Assembly (NCBI GenBank): GCA_029339505.1
Contig: JAQISU010000210.1
Coordinates: forward strand, 10,027,501 to 10,091,500
Reading direction: 5' to 3'
Source: Unio delphinus
Lineage: Eukaryota; Mollusca; Bivalvia; Unionida; Unionidae
DNA length: 64,000 nt
A model generated the notes under the pieces. It worked only from the letters and a program-made list of their open reading frames with translations. It was not told where the DNA came from and did not search any database. Positions 25,448 to 32,590 of the stretch are shown here, one piece after another. Within the stretch, counting starts at the first letter, position 1. Every line of letters starts with the position of its first letter. Both the position numbers and the translations under genes were made by a program.

Positions 25448-26385
25448 ACAACACTATTAACCAATTTTACTTAACGTTACCCAGTGACAGTTCCATGGAG
25501 GTGTTTCCTAACAACACGTTGTGCTGTTACATGGCTAAATTACCTCAAACCATGCATTTGGATCAAGATGATCATTGGGAAGTAGCTTTAGTGGAAATAA
25601 TACACCCGACACAAATCAAAAACATCGTCGAAAATCAAAACACTTTTACAGTTGAAGTGTTTGACGAGCAATTGCAAAAAGCCTTAGACGCACGAGGTAA
25701 AGGTGGCGAAAAGAAATCAGATGGACCCCCAACTAAAGCCCTGTCCACTCATAAGTTCGTCATTCCTCCAGGTTATTATTTTAGTGGTCAACATTTAGTG
25801 AATACGATTGTAACCAGGTTCAATGTTGTGTTTGGTAAAGTCATGGAGTCCTTTGCAAACTCAAAAAACCCAAAAAGTGTAACCATTGAGTACTATTCAG
25901 TGTCTCGTCGACTCATGATGACATTTTCAGAGGAGAAAATGATGGCCATTACTTTTTGTCCTGAATTGTTTGATATTTTAGGTGGAGACGTCGAGATGCT
26001 CAAGAACAAAAAGCAAATACCAGGCATAACCAGTAACTCGGATTTTGCAAAATATTTTCGATTCCCTGTTGAATTGAACCAAGGTCTCAACTTGATGTTT
26101 GTGTACTCCGATGTGGTGGAGTACAATGTAGTAGGACACACCTCTGTACCGTTACTGCGTGTCATTCCTTTCAAAGTGGATTCTGACACTACCGATAAAG
26201 AGGAAGGTGGAAATACCAATCACGTTCACCGTGAATTTGTACATCCTCATTATTTACCCGTCAGTAAGTCGTATTTCGACAGTGTCAACATTTCTATAAA
26301 AGGAGAACTAGGACAAAATATTCCATTTACCAAAGGGAAAGTCACAGTGAAACTCCATTTTCAAAAACGATTCTCCAACAACTGA
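25444..26385 (+). CDS. Penton-like minor capsid protein (single jelly roll)
   Basis: 313 residues. The opening FYLTLPSDSSMEVFPNNTL, then FKVxL-like spacing replaced by CYMAKLPQ and WEVALVEI, is the signature start of Polinton minor capsid (penton) proteins. A conserved-looking FCPELFDILG and a C-terminal basic HFQKRF segment follow. The protein forms the fivefold vertices of the predicted virion. ATG overlaps the previous gene's stop; it precedes the pVI-like and hexon genes, the usual order. Confidence 0.93.
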   Translation: MNNTINQFYLTLPSDSSMEVFPNNTLCCYMAKLPQTMHLDQDDHWEVALVEIIHPTQIKNIVENQNTFTVEVFDEQLQKALDARGKGGEKKSDGPPTKALSTHKFVIPPGYYFSGQHLVNTIVTRFNVVFGKVMESFANSKNPKSVTIEYYSVSRRLMMTFSEEKMMAITFCPELFDILGGDVEMLKNKKQIPGITSNSDFAKYFRFPVELNQGLNLMFVYSDVVEYNVVGHTSVPLLRVIPFKVDSDTTDKEEGGNTNHVHREFVHPHYLPVSKSYFDSVNISIKGELGQNIPFTKGKVTVKLHFQKRFSNN

Positions 26386-26392
26386 AAAAGTG

Positions 26393-26833
26393 ATGTATCC
26401 TGTGTACCGAGGAGTCACTCGACAACGAGGACATGGCTTAGGAGATATGTTTAAATCAGCCTTTCGTTCTGTGGTCCCTGTTTTGAAACTGATGGTGACA
26501 CGAGGATTGCACGCCTTAAAAGATGCCGCATTGACTCACGGCAAAGATTTTCTCCACAATGTTCTCATTGACAAACAAAACCCAAAAGAAGCTTTTTTGA
26601 GAGCAGGCAAAAATGTCTTACTTCAAACGGGTAAAGAGATTTTGGGTCGACGAGAAAGTCCTATAAATGCCCTGAACGGTACCGAGTCTGACATTTCTGC
26701 TTCCCTGACGACACAGCAAGGACAAGGTAGAAAGCGACGACGAAGGCACCCTTTCAAAAGTCTCCGTGCCTCTAAAGTGAGAAAGACGAAGAAAAAAAGA
26801 ACCGCTCGAGACTTAGACATTTTTGATTATTAA
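26393..26833 (+). CDS. Basic Gly/amphipathic virion protein, possibly pVI-like
   Basis: 146 residues from ATG 26393. N-terminal amphipathic helices (GLGDMFKSAFRSVVPVLKLMV, HALKDAAL), a variable middle, then a strongly basic stretch GRKRRRRHPF and KVRKTKKKR. Placement between penton and hexon with this composition is typical for Polintons and adintoviruses; comparison with adenovirus protein VI (membrane-lytic, capsid-lining) is an inference from layout and amphipathicity. Ends 29 bases before the major capsid ATG. Confidence 0.7.
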   Translation: MYPVYRGVTRQRGHGLGDMFKSAFRSVVPVLKLMVTRGLHALKDAALTHGKDFLHNVLIDKQNPKEAFLRAGKNVLLQTGKEILGRRESPINALNGTESDISASLTTQQGQGRKRRRRHPFKSLRASKVRKTKKKRTARDLDIFDY

Positions 26834-26861
26834 AAGTGAAGAGAAAAAACATAAAGAAAAA

Positions 26862-28211
26862 ATGATGCACCAAGAATCTTGTGCCTGTTCCAAGTCGGAA
26901 CTAGATCTCTTTGCCATGCCACCCACGATGATGACCATGCAAGAAGCCCAATGGGTCGAATTTCATCCCGTCTCCTCTTTGACGGATTCAGCTCCCATCG
27001 AGTTTGAAATCAAAGGACAACCCGAAGATTACATCGATCTCAACAACAGTTACTTGTATTTGAAAGTGAAAGTGAGTAGAACGGACAACACCGATCCAGC
27101 AGCCGATGCCCAAGTAGCTCCCGTCAACAATTTCATGCATTCTTTGTTCAGCGAAGTGGATTTGTACATGAATAACAAACTGATCAGCAGTAGCACGGAT
27201 ACTTACCCTTACCGAGCGTACCTCGAAAATCTCTTGACGTACGGAAAAGAAGCCAAGAACACTCATTTAGATGCTTGCGTGGTATGGAAACCTGACACCG
27301 CAGATACATTTAACGACACAGTCTTGTCCGTAGCAGCAGCAGCTGCTGAGGGCAGCAATCCAGCCATTCCTGCCAATCCTCACAATGTGGGTTTTAACGA
27401 GCGTCGAAAGAAAATTCTGCGAGGACGTAGTTTAGAACTGTTCGATCGTTTGCATTTGGACATGTGGTTTCAAGAGAAGTATTTGCTGAACGGAGTAGAT
27501 ATTCGCTTGAGACTGAATCGTAGCAGTGCTGCTTTCCATTTGATGGCTGATGCCAACACATACAAAACCATCATCCAAGAAGCCAGGTTATACGTGCGTC
27601 GTGTGGAAGTGTTACCTAAAGTGGGAAATGATATCAGTCACACTTTGAGCAGAACGACAGCCAAGTATCCGATACGACGCGTGGAAGTCAAAACTTTCAC
27701 CATTGCCGCTGGGCTCCGATCTAAGATCGAAGATCATCTGTTCCAAGGCCAGTTACCCAAACGTTTATTCATCGGTATCGTGACCAATGCAGCCTTCAAC
27801 GGTACCCACGATAAAAATCCTTTCGAGTTTAAGCACTGCGGAGTAACCAAAATCGAAGTCAGTCGCGATGGCAAAACTTTGTGTACCCGACCCTTCGAAC
27901 CCAACTTTGCCCTGAAGAATTACTTGAGGTCGTACTTGTCACTGTACGAAGCCACAGGACAATTAGGAACCAACACCAGTCACGGTATTTCCTACGACGA
28001 TTATGCAGGAGGTTACGCGTTGTGGGCTTTTGATTTCACTCCAGACCAAGGCAGCGACGAGGGACATTTCCACCCTATAAAATCTGGACAACTGCGTGTG
28101 GAACTTCAGTTGGCAGCAAATCTTGACCATACGGTGAATGTCATTCTGTATGCTGAATTCGATAATACCATAGAAATCAACATTTTGAGAGAAGTCATTC
28201 TAGACTATTAG
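26862..28211 (+). CDS. Major capsid protein, double jelly roll (hexon-like)
   Basis: 449 residues from ATG 26862 (a second ATG follows at once). Motifs usual for Polinton major capsid proteins are seen: PIEFEIKGQPEDYIDLNNSY near 45-65, VNNFMHSLFSEVDLYMNNKL near 90-110, and TYPYRAYLENLL soon after. Later WFQEKYLLNGVDIRLRLNRS near 200-220 and the C-terminal RVELQLAANL. Forms the trimeric capsomers. A frame-maintaining Ala-rich stretch near 155 is a variable loop. Intact. Confidence 0.96.
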   Translation: MMHQESCACSKSELDLFAMPPTMMTMQEAQWVEFHPVSSLTDSAPIEFEIKGQPEDYIDLNNSYLYLKVKVSRTDNTDPAADAQVAPVNNFMHSLFSEVDLYMNNKLISSSTDTYPYRAYLENLLTYGKEAKNTHLDACVVWKPDTADTFNDTVLSVAAAAAEGSNPAIPANPHNVGFNERRKKILRGRSLELFDRLHLDMWFQEKYLLNGVDIRLRLNRSSAAFHLMADANTYKTIIQEARLYVRRVEVLPKVGNDISHTLSRTTAKYPIRRVEVKTFTIAAGLRSKIEDHLFQGQLPKRLFIGIVTNAAFNGTHDKNPFEFKHCGVTKIEVSRDGKTLCTRPFEPNFALKNYLRSYLSLYEATGQLGTNTSHGISYDDYAGGYALWAFDFTPDQGSDEGHFHPIKSGQLRVELQLAANLDHTVNVILYAEFDNTIEINILREVILDY

Positions 28212-28216
28212 ACATT

Positions 28217-28546
28217 ATGGAAGACCCTTGTCCTTCTTTGAATAGTGGAGAATCCATGGAATGGGAGGTTACAGAAAAAGCAAACCCTCAAGACCAAAAA
28301 GAAGAAGTAGTGATCATGCAATCCAGATGGCCAGAACAGGAACAACAGTTAGTGGCTTGTTTTGCACAACACTTGGAAGATAAAATGAGGGAGATGATTA
28401 AAAAAGATTGTTATGGATGTCAAATCGATCATCCCAGTCAAATTCAACACGATAAATGTATGATGATGAGTCAAGAAGAAAAATTGGACAATTATCTGAA
28501 CGAAGCTTGGAGTCTCATCTCCGAAGAAGCCGTGTTACTTCAGTGA
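28217..28546 (+). CDS. Small acidic protein with CYGCQIDHPSQ motif, ended by an early TGA
   Basis: 109 residues. Acidic N-terminus, then KDCYGCQIDHPSQIQHDKCM, a Cys/His cluster like that of a short conserved protein in many Polintons, possibly zinc-binding; function unknown. It starts 5 bases after the capsid stop. The TGA at 28544-28546 is followed in the same frame by 55 further open codons of coding-like sequence (see next entry), so this copy is either truncated by mutation or read through. AATAAA at 28547-28552 abuts the stop. Confidence 0.75.
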   Translation: MEDPCPSLNSGESMEWEVTEKANPQDQKEEVVIMQSRWPEQEQQLVACFAQHLEDKMREMIKKDCYGCQIDHPSQIQHDKCMMMSQEEKLDNYLNEAWSLISEEAVLLQ

Positions 28547-28714
28547 AATAAAGGCTTACGTGATCATTCCTCTCCTCCATTGTTTGCTCGAGAAATTGAT
28601 CGCATCGAAGCTCTCTTGGCACAGAGTAAAGAGACGAAGCAAACCATCAGTTACTTGTCAGACCGTTTCAAACAAAAAGTCTGGATTGAATTGATGACTT
28701 ATCATCACCTGTGA
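28547..28714 (+). pseudogene. In-frame continuation after the TGA of the CYGC protein
   Basis: 55 sense codons in the frame of the preceding gene, with a helical charged composition (FAREIDRIEALLAQSKE, FKQKVWIEL), then TGA at 28712-28714. It has no good start of its own. Expected if the ancestral protein was about 165 residues and a point change created the TGA, or if stop-codon readthrough makes an extended form. Confidence 0.55.
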
Positions 28715-28752
28715 AGAAAGGAGAGAAAAAAAACAAGGCTACACAACAAAAA

Positions 28753-29307
28753 ATGGATACTTGGGAACTTTATTATCTTTTGAACCGTAGTTCGTACACT
28801 GCTTCTTGGAATCCTGTCGTGTGTGCTAAAGATGAACTACCTCATCGCAAACCTCAAGAGAATCAAGCTTATGTCATCAACACAGATGACAGTCATCTTC
28901 CAGGAACTCACTGGGTTGCAGTCTACTTTCCTCAAGGATGTGCGGAGTATTTTGATTCGTATGGATTGCCTCCTTTCGAAGATGATATCATTGACTTTAT
29001 GAGAAGAAATGCTCAGACGACACGATTCAATAATGTGAAATTACAAAGCACAGATTCTATGGTGTGTGGACAATATTGTATCTATTATCTGCATCATCGC
29101 AGTCTTGGATATTCTTTAGAACATTTAGTGACTTATTTTGATCGTCATTCGTCTCGAAACGATGACAAAGTAGATCGATGGTTTTGTGACCATTATGGCT
29201 ATCTGTTGTCTTTAGCTAGGAAACGTAGTGTACATCAATCGCCCAATGACTTCCAACAGTGGAAATCTCAATTTAATTCACAACGTTGTCAACCATGTCA
29301 AAGATAA
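28753..29307 (+). CDS. Adenain-type cysteine protease
   Basis: 184 residues from ATG 28753; upstream codons in the frame are A/G-rich leader. Catalytic set in adenain order: H53 in GTHWVAVYF, D68 in EYFDSYG (Glu or Asp in the family), oxyanion Gln98 in KLQSTD, and Cys105 in VCGQYC; the seven-residue Gln-Cys spacing equals that of adenovirus protease. Processes virion precursors during maturation. Length is near the family's usual 200. It is the last of the interior gene cluster and is followed by a conventional AATAAA. Confidence 0.95.
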   Translation: MDTWELYYLLNRSSYTASWNPVVCAKDELPHRKPQENQAYVINTDDSHLPGTHWVAVYFPQGCAEYFDSYGLPPFEDDIIDFMRRNAQTTRFNNVKLQSTDSMVCGQYCIYYLHHRSLGYSLEHLVTYFDRHSSRNDDKVDRWFCDHYGYLLSLARKRSVHQSPNDFQQWKSQFNSQRCQPCQR

Positions 29308-29326
29308 TGTATTAGTGTTATGGAAG

Positions 29327-29400
29327 AAAGACATGTTTGTTCTTTGAAATAATGTTTGTTCTTTGAAATAATGTTTGTTATTTGAATAAAAATGTTGTGT
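29327..29400 (+). terminator. Short repeat and poly(A) signal after the protease gene
   Basis: Three copies of a roughly 20-base unit (ATGTTTGTTCTTTGAAATA) precede AATAAA at 29385-29390 and a GT-rich ATGTTGTGTTTTG. This is an ordinary cleavage/polyadenylation site for the capsid-protease cluster, in contrast to the stem-loops that follow the end genes. Confidence 0.65.
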
Positions 29401-29520
29401 TTTGAAAACCAATGCGTCTGTCGTTTGTTTTACATTTGTATTCATATAAATGCTCTTTGACTTTTCTTTCTATCCCTCACATCAAACTATCTAAACGTTT
29501 CAAAACCCTAAACCGTCGAG

Positions 29521-29560
29521 GGGTGTTTTCCATCACGTCCGCGCTTGAACCATATAAAGC
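29521..29560 (+). promoter_or_regulatory. Right-end promoter cassette, copy 1
   Basis: GGGTGTT followed by TTCCATCACGTCCGCGCTTG at 29528-29547, then TATA box CATATAAAGC at 29551-29560. The ATG is at 29613. The same block stands before the next gene (30300-30340), and a diverged one before the last (31465-31503). A downstream AGTCTGGCCATCCATTGTTTG is also shared with copy 2 and probably marks the transcription start region. Confidence 0.8.
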
Positions 29561-29612
29561 AGGGGTAGTCTCCAGTCTGGCCATCCATTGTTTGACTCAT
29601 CCTCCTACGAAG

Positions 29613-29981
29613 ATGTGCTCAAGACTAGCTAAGCTGAACGAAGCTTATGTCACTCTGCATCGTATCAGACACAATCTGATGCCAAAGCCTGAAGAGATAG
29701 AGAATGTGAGAATGCTACAAGAAACGGAAGACCTCATAGAAGAACTCTTCAGAGAGGAAATTCAAAAAGAGAAAGATGAATGGACTGAGAAGTATCGACT
29801 TCAAAAGCAGCAGAGAGAGCAGAGAGAACAGCAGCAGCAGCAGCAGCAACAGCAACAACAGCAGCAGGACCCAGACAGAAGTTTTGTCGACTGTCGTGTG
29901 GATACGAAAGAGTTCTCTTTCTCATTCCGAAGAAGCAGACCCTATCGTGTAGCCAAACGAGGACGCAATCTTAGACGATAA
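29613..29981 (+). CDS. Coiled-coil protein with polyglutamine tract, right-end gene 1
   Basis: 122 residues from the first ATG after the TATA box. Helical, charged N-terminal 85 residues (LQETEDLIEELFREEIQKEKDEW), a run of about 13 Gln, then a basic Arg-rich C-terminus (FRRSRPYRVAKRGRNLRR). No known domain. It shares promoter block and histone-type 3' end with the next two genes, and all three begin with short leucine-rich helices, suggesting a gene family grown by cassette duplication. Confidence 0.75.
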   Translation: MCSRLAKLNEAYVTLHRIRHNLMPKPEEIENVRMLQETEDLIEELFREEIQKEKDEWTEKYRLQKQQREQREQQQQQQQQQQQQQDPDRSFVDCRVDTKEFSFSFRRSRPYRVAKRGRNLRR

Positions 29982-30017
29982 AAGATTGCCATCCTTCCTC
30001 GTACACACACAAAAAAC

Positions 30018-30054
30018 AGCCCTTTTCAGGGCTACCCAATATTCTCGAAAAGAA
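30018..30054 (+). terminator. Histone-mRNA-type 3' stem-loop plus downstream element
   Basis: AGCCCTTTTCAGGGCT at 30018-30033: six perfect pairs with a UUUC loop, followed by ACCCA, the typical histone flank after which cleavage occurs. Purine-rich TCGAAAAGAA at 30045-30054 fits the downstream element. It lies 36 bases past the stop at 29981. Confidence 0.85.
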
Positions 30055-30225
30055 TTAATCATTCAATTTGCTCATGGTATGTGAGGAAGTTAGAAAAAAA
30101 TAGAAGTGAGTCTATAATCACTATCTCATTTTACTTTTGTTTTGAAGTGCGTCTATAAGCACAGCGTATTTTTTTTCAAAATAACTTGTTCAATGTATAA
30201 TTATTATGAGTCAAGTATAAAGTGT

Positions 30226-30340
30226 GGGGTGTTTTCTTTTAAGTCCGCGTGTTTTGTTTTTTGGTAATGATAGGGATAATGTAAGTTTTTGGATCTAGGG
30301 GGTGTTTTCCATCACGTCCGCGCTTGTGCTATATATAAAA
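30226..30340 (+). promoter_or_regulatory. Right-end promoter cassette, copy 2, with an upstream degenerate copy
   Basis: Exact copy of the cassette 1 block at 30300-30326 (TTCCATCACGTCCGCGCTTG at 30307-30326), TATA box ATATATAAAA at 30331-30340, ATG at 30388. A degenerate copy of the block (GGGGTGTTTTC...AAGTCCGCG) without a good gene behind it lies at 30226-30251. Confidence 0.8.
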
Positions 30341-30387
30341 AGCTCTCGTCAGTCTGGCTACCCATCGTTGGCGCATCAACACCAAAG

Positions 30388-30852
30388 ATGAATAGAGTAC
30401 AGAAATTAAGAGAACTTCAAATGCATCTGGAGAATGCTAGACGTCTCCTGGACGAACTGGCAATGGAGGCCAAAGAAGAAGAGACCAGAGTTAAAGAAGA
30501 GGAGGAGAGGAAAAAGAAAGAAGAGGAGAAGGAAATGAAAATGTCAATTTTGCCTCACCGCATGATGAGGCAAACTAGTGAAGTCAAGCCTATAGTGAGG
30601 ACACCTTCACCAGAACCAGTTCGTCCACTACAGGCGCAGCCCCCACTGCCTCAGCCGCAACAACCACAGCCTCATCCACGGTTGCGGAATAGAGTCAGAA
30701 ATGAAGAGACTTTCACTATCCCTCAAACAGAAGATTGGGATAGTGAAGCCACTCATTCTCCCTCTGCGCTCCCAATCACAAGAGTGAATTGGGAGAATGA
30801 TTGGAGTAGGAGATGTGTGTGTGGGGCTAGACCTGGGAGATGCCAGCATTAG
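30388..30852 (+). CDS. Coiled-coil, Pro/Gln-rich protein with Cys-rich C-terminus, right-end gene 2
   Basis: 154 residues. Coiled coil at about 5-55 (LRELQMHLENARRLLDEL, then Glu/Lys repeats), a Pro/Gln-rich middle (PLPQPQQPQPHPR), acidic/Trp patches and a C-terminal CVCGARPGRCQH that could bind a metal. No known domain; no LxCxE. Same cassette architecture as its neighbours. The N-terminal LxxLxxxLExAxxLLDEL pattern is loosely like that of gene 1. Confidence 0.75.
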   Translation: MNRVQKLRELQMHLENARRLLDELAMEAKEEETRVKEEEERKKKEEEKEMKMSILPHRMMRQTSEVKPIVRTPSPEPVRPLQAQPPLPQPQQPQPHPRLRNRVRNEETFTIPQTEDWDSEATHSPSALPITRVNWENDWSRRCVCGARPGRCQH

Positions 30853-30879
30853 CCAGGTGTAATTTGAAGTTTTAAAAAC

Positions 30880-30915
30880 AGCCCTTCTCAGGGCTACCCA
30901 AATAACAAGAAAAGA
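30880..30915 (+). terminator. Histone-mRNA-type 3' stem-loop, variant loop
   Basis: AGCCCTTCTCAGGGCT at 30880-30895: the same six-pair stem with a UCUC loop, keeping U at loop positions 1 and 3, followed exactly by ACCCA. CAAGAAAAGAA at 30906-30916 is very close to the histone downstream element consensus. It lies 27 bases past the stop at 30852. Confidence 0.85.
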
Positions 30916-30989
30916 AATACTATGTCAATTGCCAATGGGTGTGAGAGAGGAGTAGTGTGATTATAAACACTGACTCTATTTAGATGGTA

Positions 30990-31425
30990 TATGGTGTGAT
31001 TTTGGATAGTATATAGTATGGTTTGTTTTGGCTGCTTCCCCGTGTGTGTGGTTAGTATAGGGTGTGATTTTGGATAGTATATAGTATGGTTTGTTTCGGC
31101 TGCTTCCCCGTGTGTGTGGTTAGTATAGGGTGTGATTTTGGATAGTATATAGTATGGTTTGTTTTGGCTGCTTCCCCGTGTGTGTGGTTAGTATAGGGTG
31201 TGATTTTGGATAGTATATAGTATGGTGTGTTTTGGCTGCTTCCCCGTGTGTGTGGTTAGTATAGGGTGTGATTTTGGATAGTATATAGTATGGTTTGTTT
31301 TGGCTGCTTCCCCGTGTGTGTGGTTAGTATAGGGTGTGATTTTGGATAGTATATAGTATGGTGTGTTTTGGCTGCTTCCCCGTGTGTGTGGTTAGTATAG
31401 GGTGTGATTTTGGATAGTATATAAT
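30990..31425 (+). repeat. 68-bp tandem repeat upstream of the last right-end gene
   Basis: Units start at about 30993, 31061, 31129, 31197, 31265, 31333 and 31401, so the period is exactly 68; six are nearly complete and the last is partial. Core words: GGTGTGATTTTGGATAGTAT and GGCTGCTTCCCCGTGTGTG. Only single-base differences are seen, so it is recent or homogenised. Could be an enhancer, a replication element or a simple minisatellite. Confidence 0.95.
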
Positions 31426-31464
31426 AGGATTTGTGAATAGTATCTAATATGACAAGTGAATGTA

Positions 31465-31503
31465 GAGGTGTTTACTTTCACGTCCGTGCTTAAGATATAT
31501 ATA
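31465..31503 (+). promoter_or_regulatory. Right-end promoter cassette, copy 3 (diverged)
   Basis: GAGGTGTTTACTTTCACGTC followed by CGTGCTT at 31465-31491, then TATA box GATATATATA at 31494-31503. Relative to copies 1 and 2 it keeps the GGTGTTT and CACGTCCG words with several substitutions. The ATG is at 31549. Confidence 0.7.
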
Positions 31504-31548
31504 CGCAATCGTCGGTCCTTGGAGCCATTCAATTTTGAACACATCAAG

Positions 31549-32121
31549 ATGAATTTTGAATTGTTTATCCAACTCCGAGACAGCTGGTTTGGGATCCTTG
31601 ATGCAGAATATCAAGTGAAAAGACTTGAGGAAGAATTTCAGAGTAACCATGGCTTTGTAAGCCAACTGAAATTAGCAAGAGATTTATTAGAAGGTATGAT
31701 AGAGGAGGAAGACCAGAAATTAAGAAGACGTATTAAAAGAAAATATATAAGAATAGGGGACTTGAAGCAAGCACTTGATCATGTCATCAAAGTCAGGTGT
31801 TTTCTAGAAGAAACATTACATCTGATAGAGTGGGAATATGTGAAGTGGGGTCTAGACAGGCTAAAGAAAGCAGAAGCAATGATGAGAATGGTGATGGAAG
31901 AACAGGTGATCCAGATTAAAGAAAACTGGTCTAAGGAGAGAAAGGAAAAAAAGAACAAAAAGACGAAAGAGGACTTTGATCTACTCAATCTAAGATGGAT
32001 GAGAGTTCAGGAAAAGTTTAGAGCTATGGGACATCCTGACTGGATTCCCGAAGAAGAAAAGAAGAAAAAAACAGGAATCATTGGTAAAATCAAAAGGTGG
32101 TGGAACAATGGCAGAAAATAA
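31549..32121 (+). CDS. Helical charged protein, right-end gene 3
   Basis: 190 residues, almost entirely predicted helix/coiled coil with many Glu, Lys, Leu and Trp (KRLEEEFQ, LARDLLEGMIEEED, WEYVKWGLDRLKKAEAM), ending in a basic amphipathic tail KKKKTGIIGKIKRWWNNGRK. No domain recognised. AATAAA overlaps the stop (32117-32122), but the histone-type stem-loop follows 20 bases later at the inner edge of the right terminal repeat. Confidence 0.75.
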   Translation: MNFELFIQLRDSWFGILDAEYQVKRLEEEFQSNHGFVSQLKLARDLLEGMIEEEDQKLRRRIKRKYIRIGDLKQALDHVIKVRCFLEETLHLIEWEYVKWGLDRLKKAEAMMRMVMEEQVIQIKENWSKERKEKKNKKTKEDFDLLNLRWMRVQEKFRAMGHPDWIPEEEKKKKTGIIGKIKRWWNNGRK

Positions 32122-32141
32122 AAGAAGAAGAAGTATCCAAA

Positions 32142-32177
32142 GGCCCTTTTCAGGGCCACTCATAGGTCTCGAAAAGA
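32142..32177 (+). terminator. Histone-mRNA-type 3' stem-loop at the right terminal repeat
   Basis: GGCCCTTTTCAGGGCC at 32142-32157: six perfect pairs, UUUC loop, 5' flank TATCCAAA (as in histone CCAAA), 3' flank ACTCA, then CGAAAAGA near 32170-32177. This is the mirror of the left-end stem-loop at 1905-1920; the terminal repeat boundary falls inside the stem. Confidence 0.85.
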
Positions 32178-32503
32178 TAGTAGCTTTCATTGCCACCCTT
32201 TTTTCCCTTGTCCCTATACAGACCCGCCATGTTCAATTTCCCTTGACGCTATATAGACCCACTATGTTCCATTTCCCTTGACGCTATACAGGCCCACCCT
32301 GTTCAATTTCCCTTGTCGCTATACAGGCCCACTATGTTCAATTTCCCTTGTCGCTATAATACCTCAAGCTGTTTTGTCGCTATAGTGCCCCAAGCTGTTT
32401 TTGACTGGATTTTCCCTTGTCGCTATAAATCTTGTCGCCATAGTGCCCCAAGCACTTTTTGACTGGATTTTCCATTGTCGCTATAGTGCCCCATATTACT
32501 ACT
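32145..32503. repeat. Right terminal inverted repeat of the Polinton (359 bp)
   Basis: Reverse complement of 1559-1917, no indel or mismatch seen by eye. Ends in ...ATTACTACT, so the element closes with CT. Confidence 0.95.
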
Positions 32504-32507
32504 TATA

Positions 32508-32587
<80 letters not shown>
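32504..32587. repeat. (TA)n microsatellite including the right target-site duplication
   Basis: The first six bases, TATATA, are the right target-site duplication. The TA run continues for about 40 units. The Polinton therefore landed in, or helped create, a TA-rich site. Confidence 0.85.

Positions 32588-32590
<3 letters not shown>

Larger units (their letters stand above)
1559..32503 (+). mobile_element. Complete Polinton/Maverick (adintovirus-like) element
   Basis: Seen: 359-bp inverted terminal repeats (1559-1917 and 32145-32503), termini AG...CT, 6-bp TATATA duplication, and open frames for family B DNA polymerase, rve integrase, packaging ATPase, adenain-type protease, penton-like and hexon-like capsid proteins. 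This gene set defines Polintons/Mavericks (Orthopolintovirales; animal members are called adintoviruses). The 30,945-bp span includes a nested 10,346-bp LTR retrotransposon; without it the element is about 20.6 kb, close to the family's usual 15-20 kb. The hallmark genes are all open, so the integration looks recent. The clearest breaks are the retrotransposon insertion in a core protein gene and an in-frame TGA in a small gene at 28544. Confidence 0.97.

Noticed and set aside
2400..32121. LxCxE (Rb-binding) motif in the small end genes, as in some adintovirus and DNA tumour virus proteins
   Set aside because: None was found in the proteins at 1948, 2400, 29613, 30388 or 31549.
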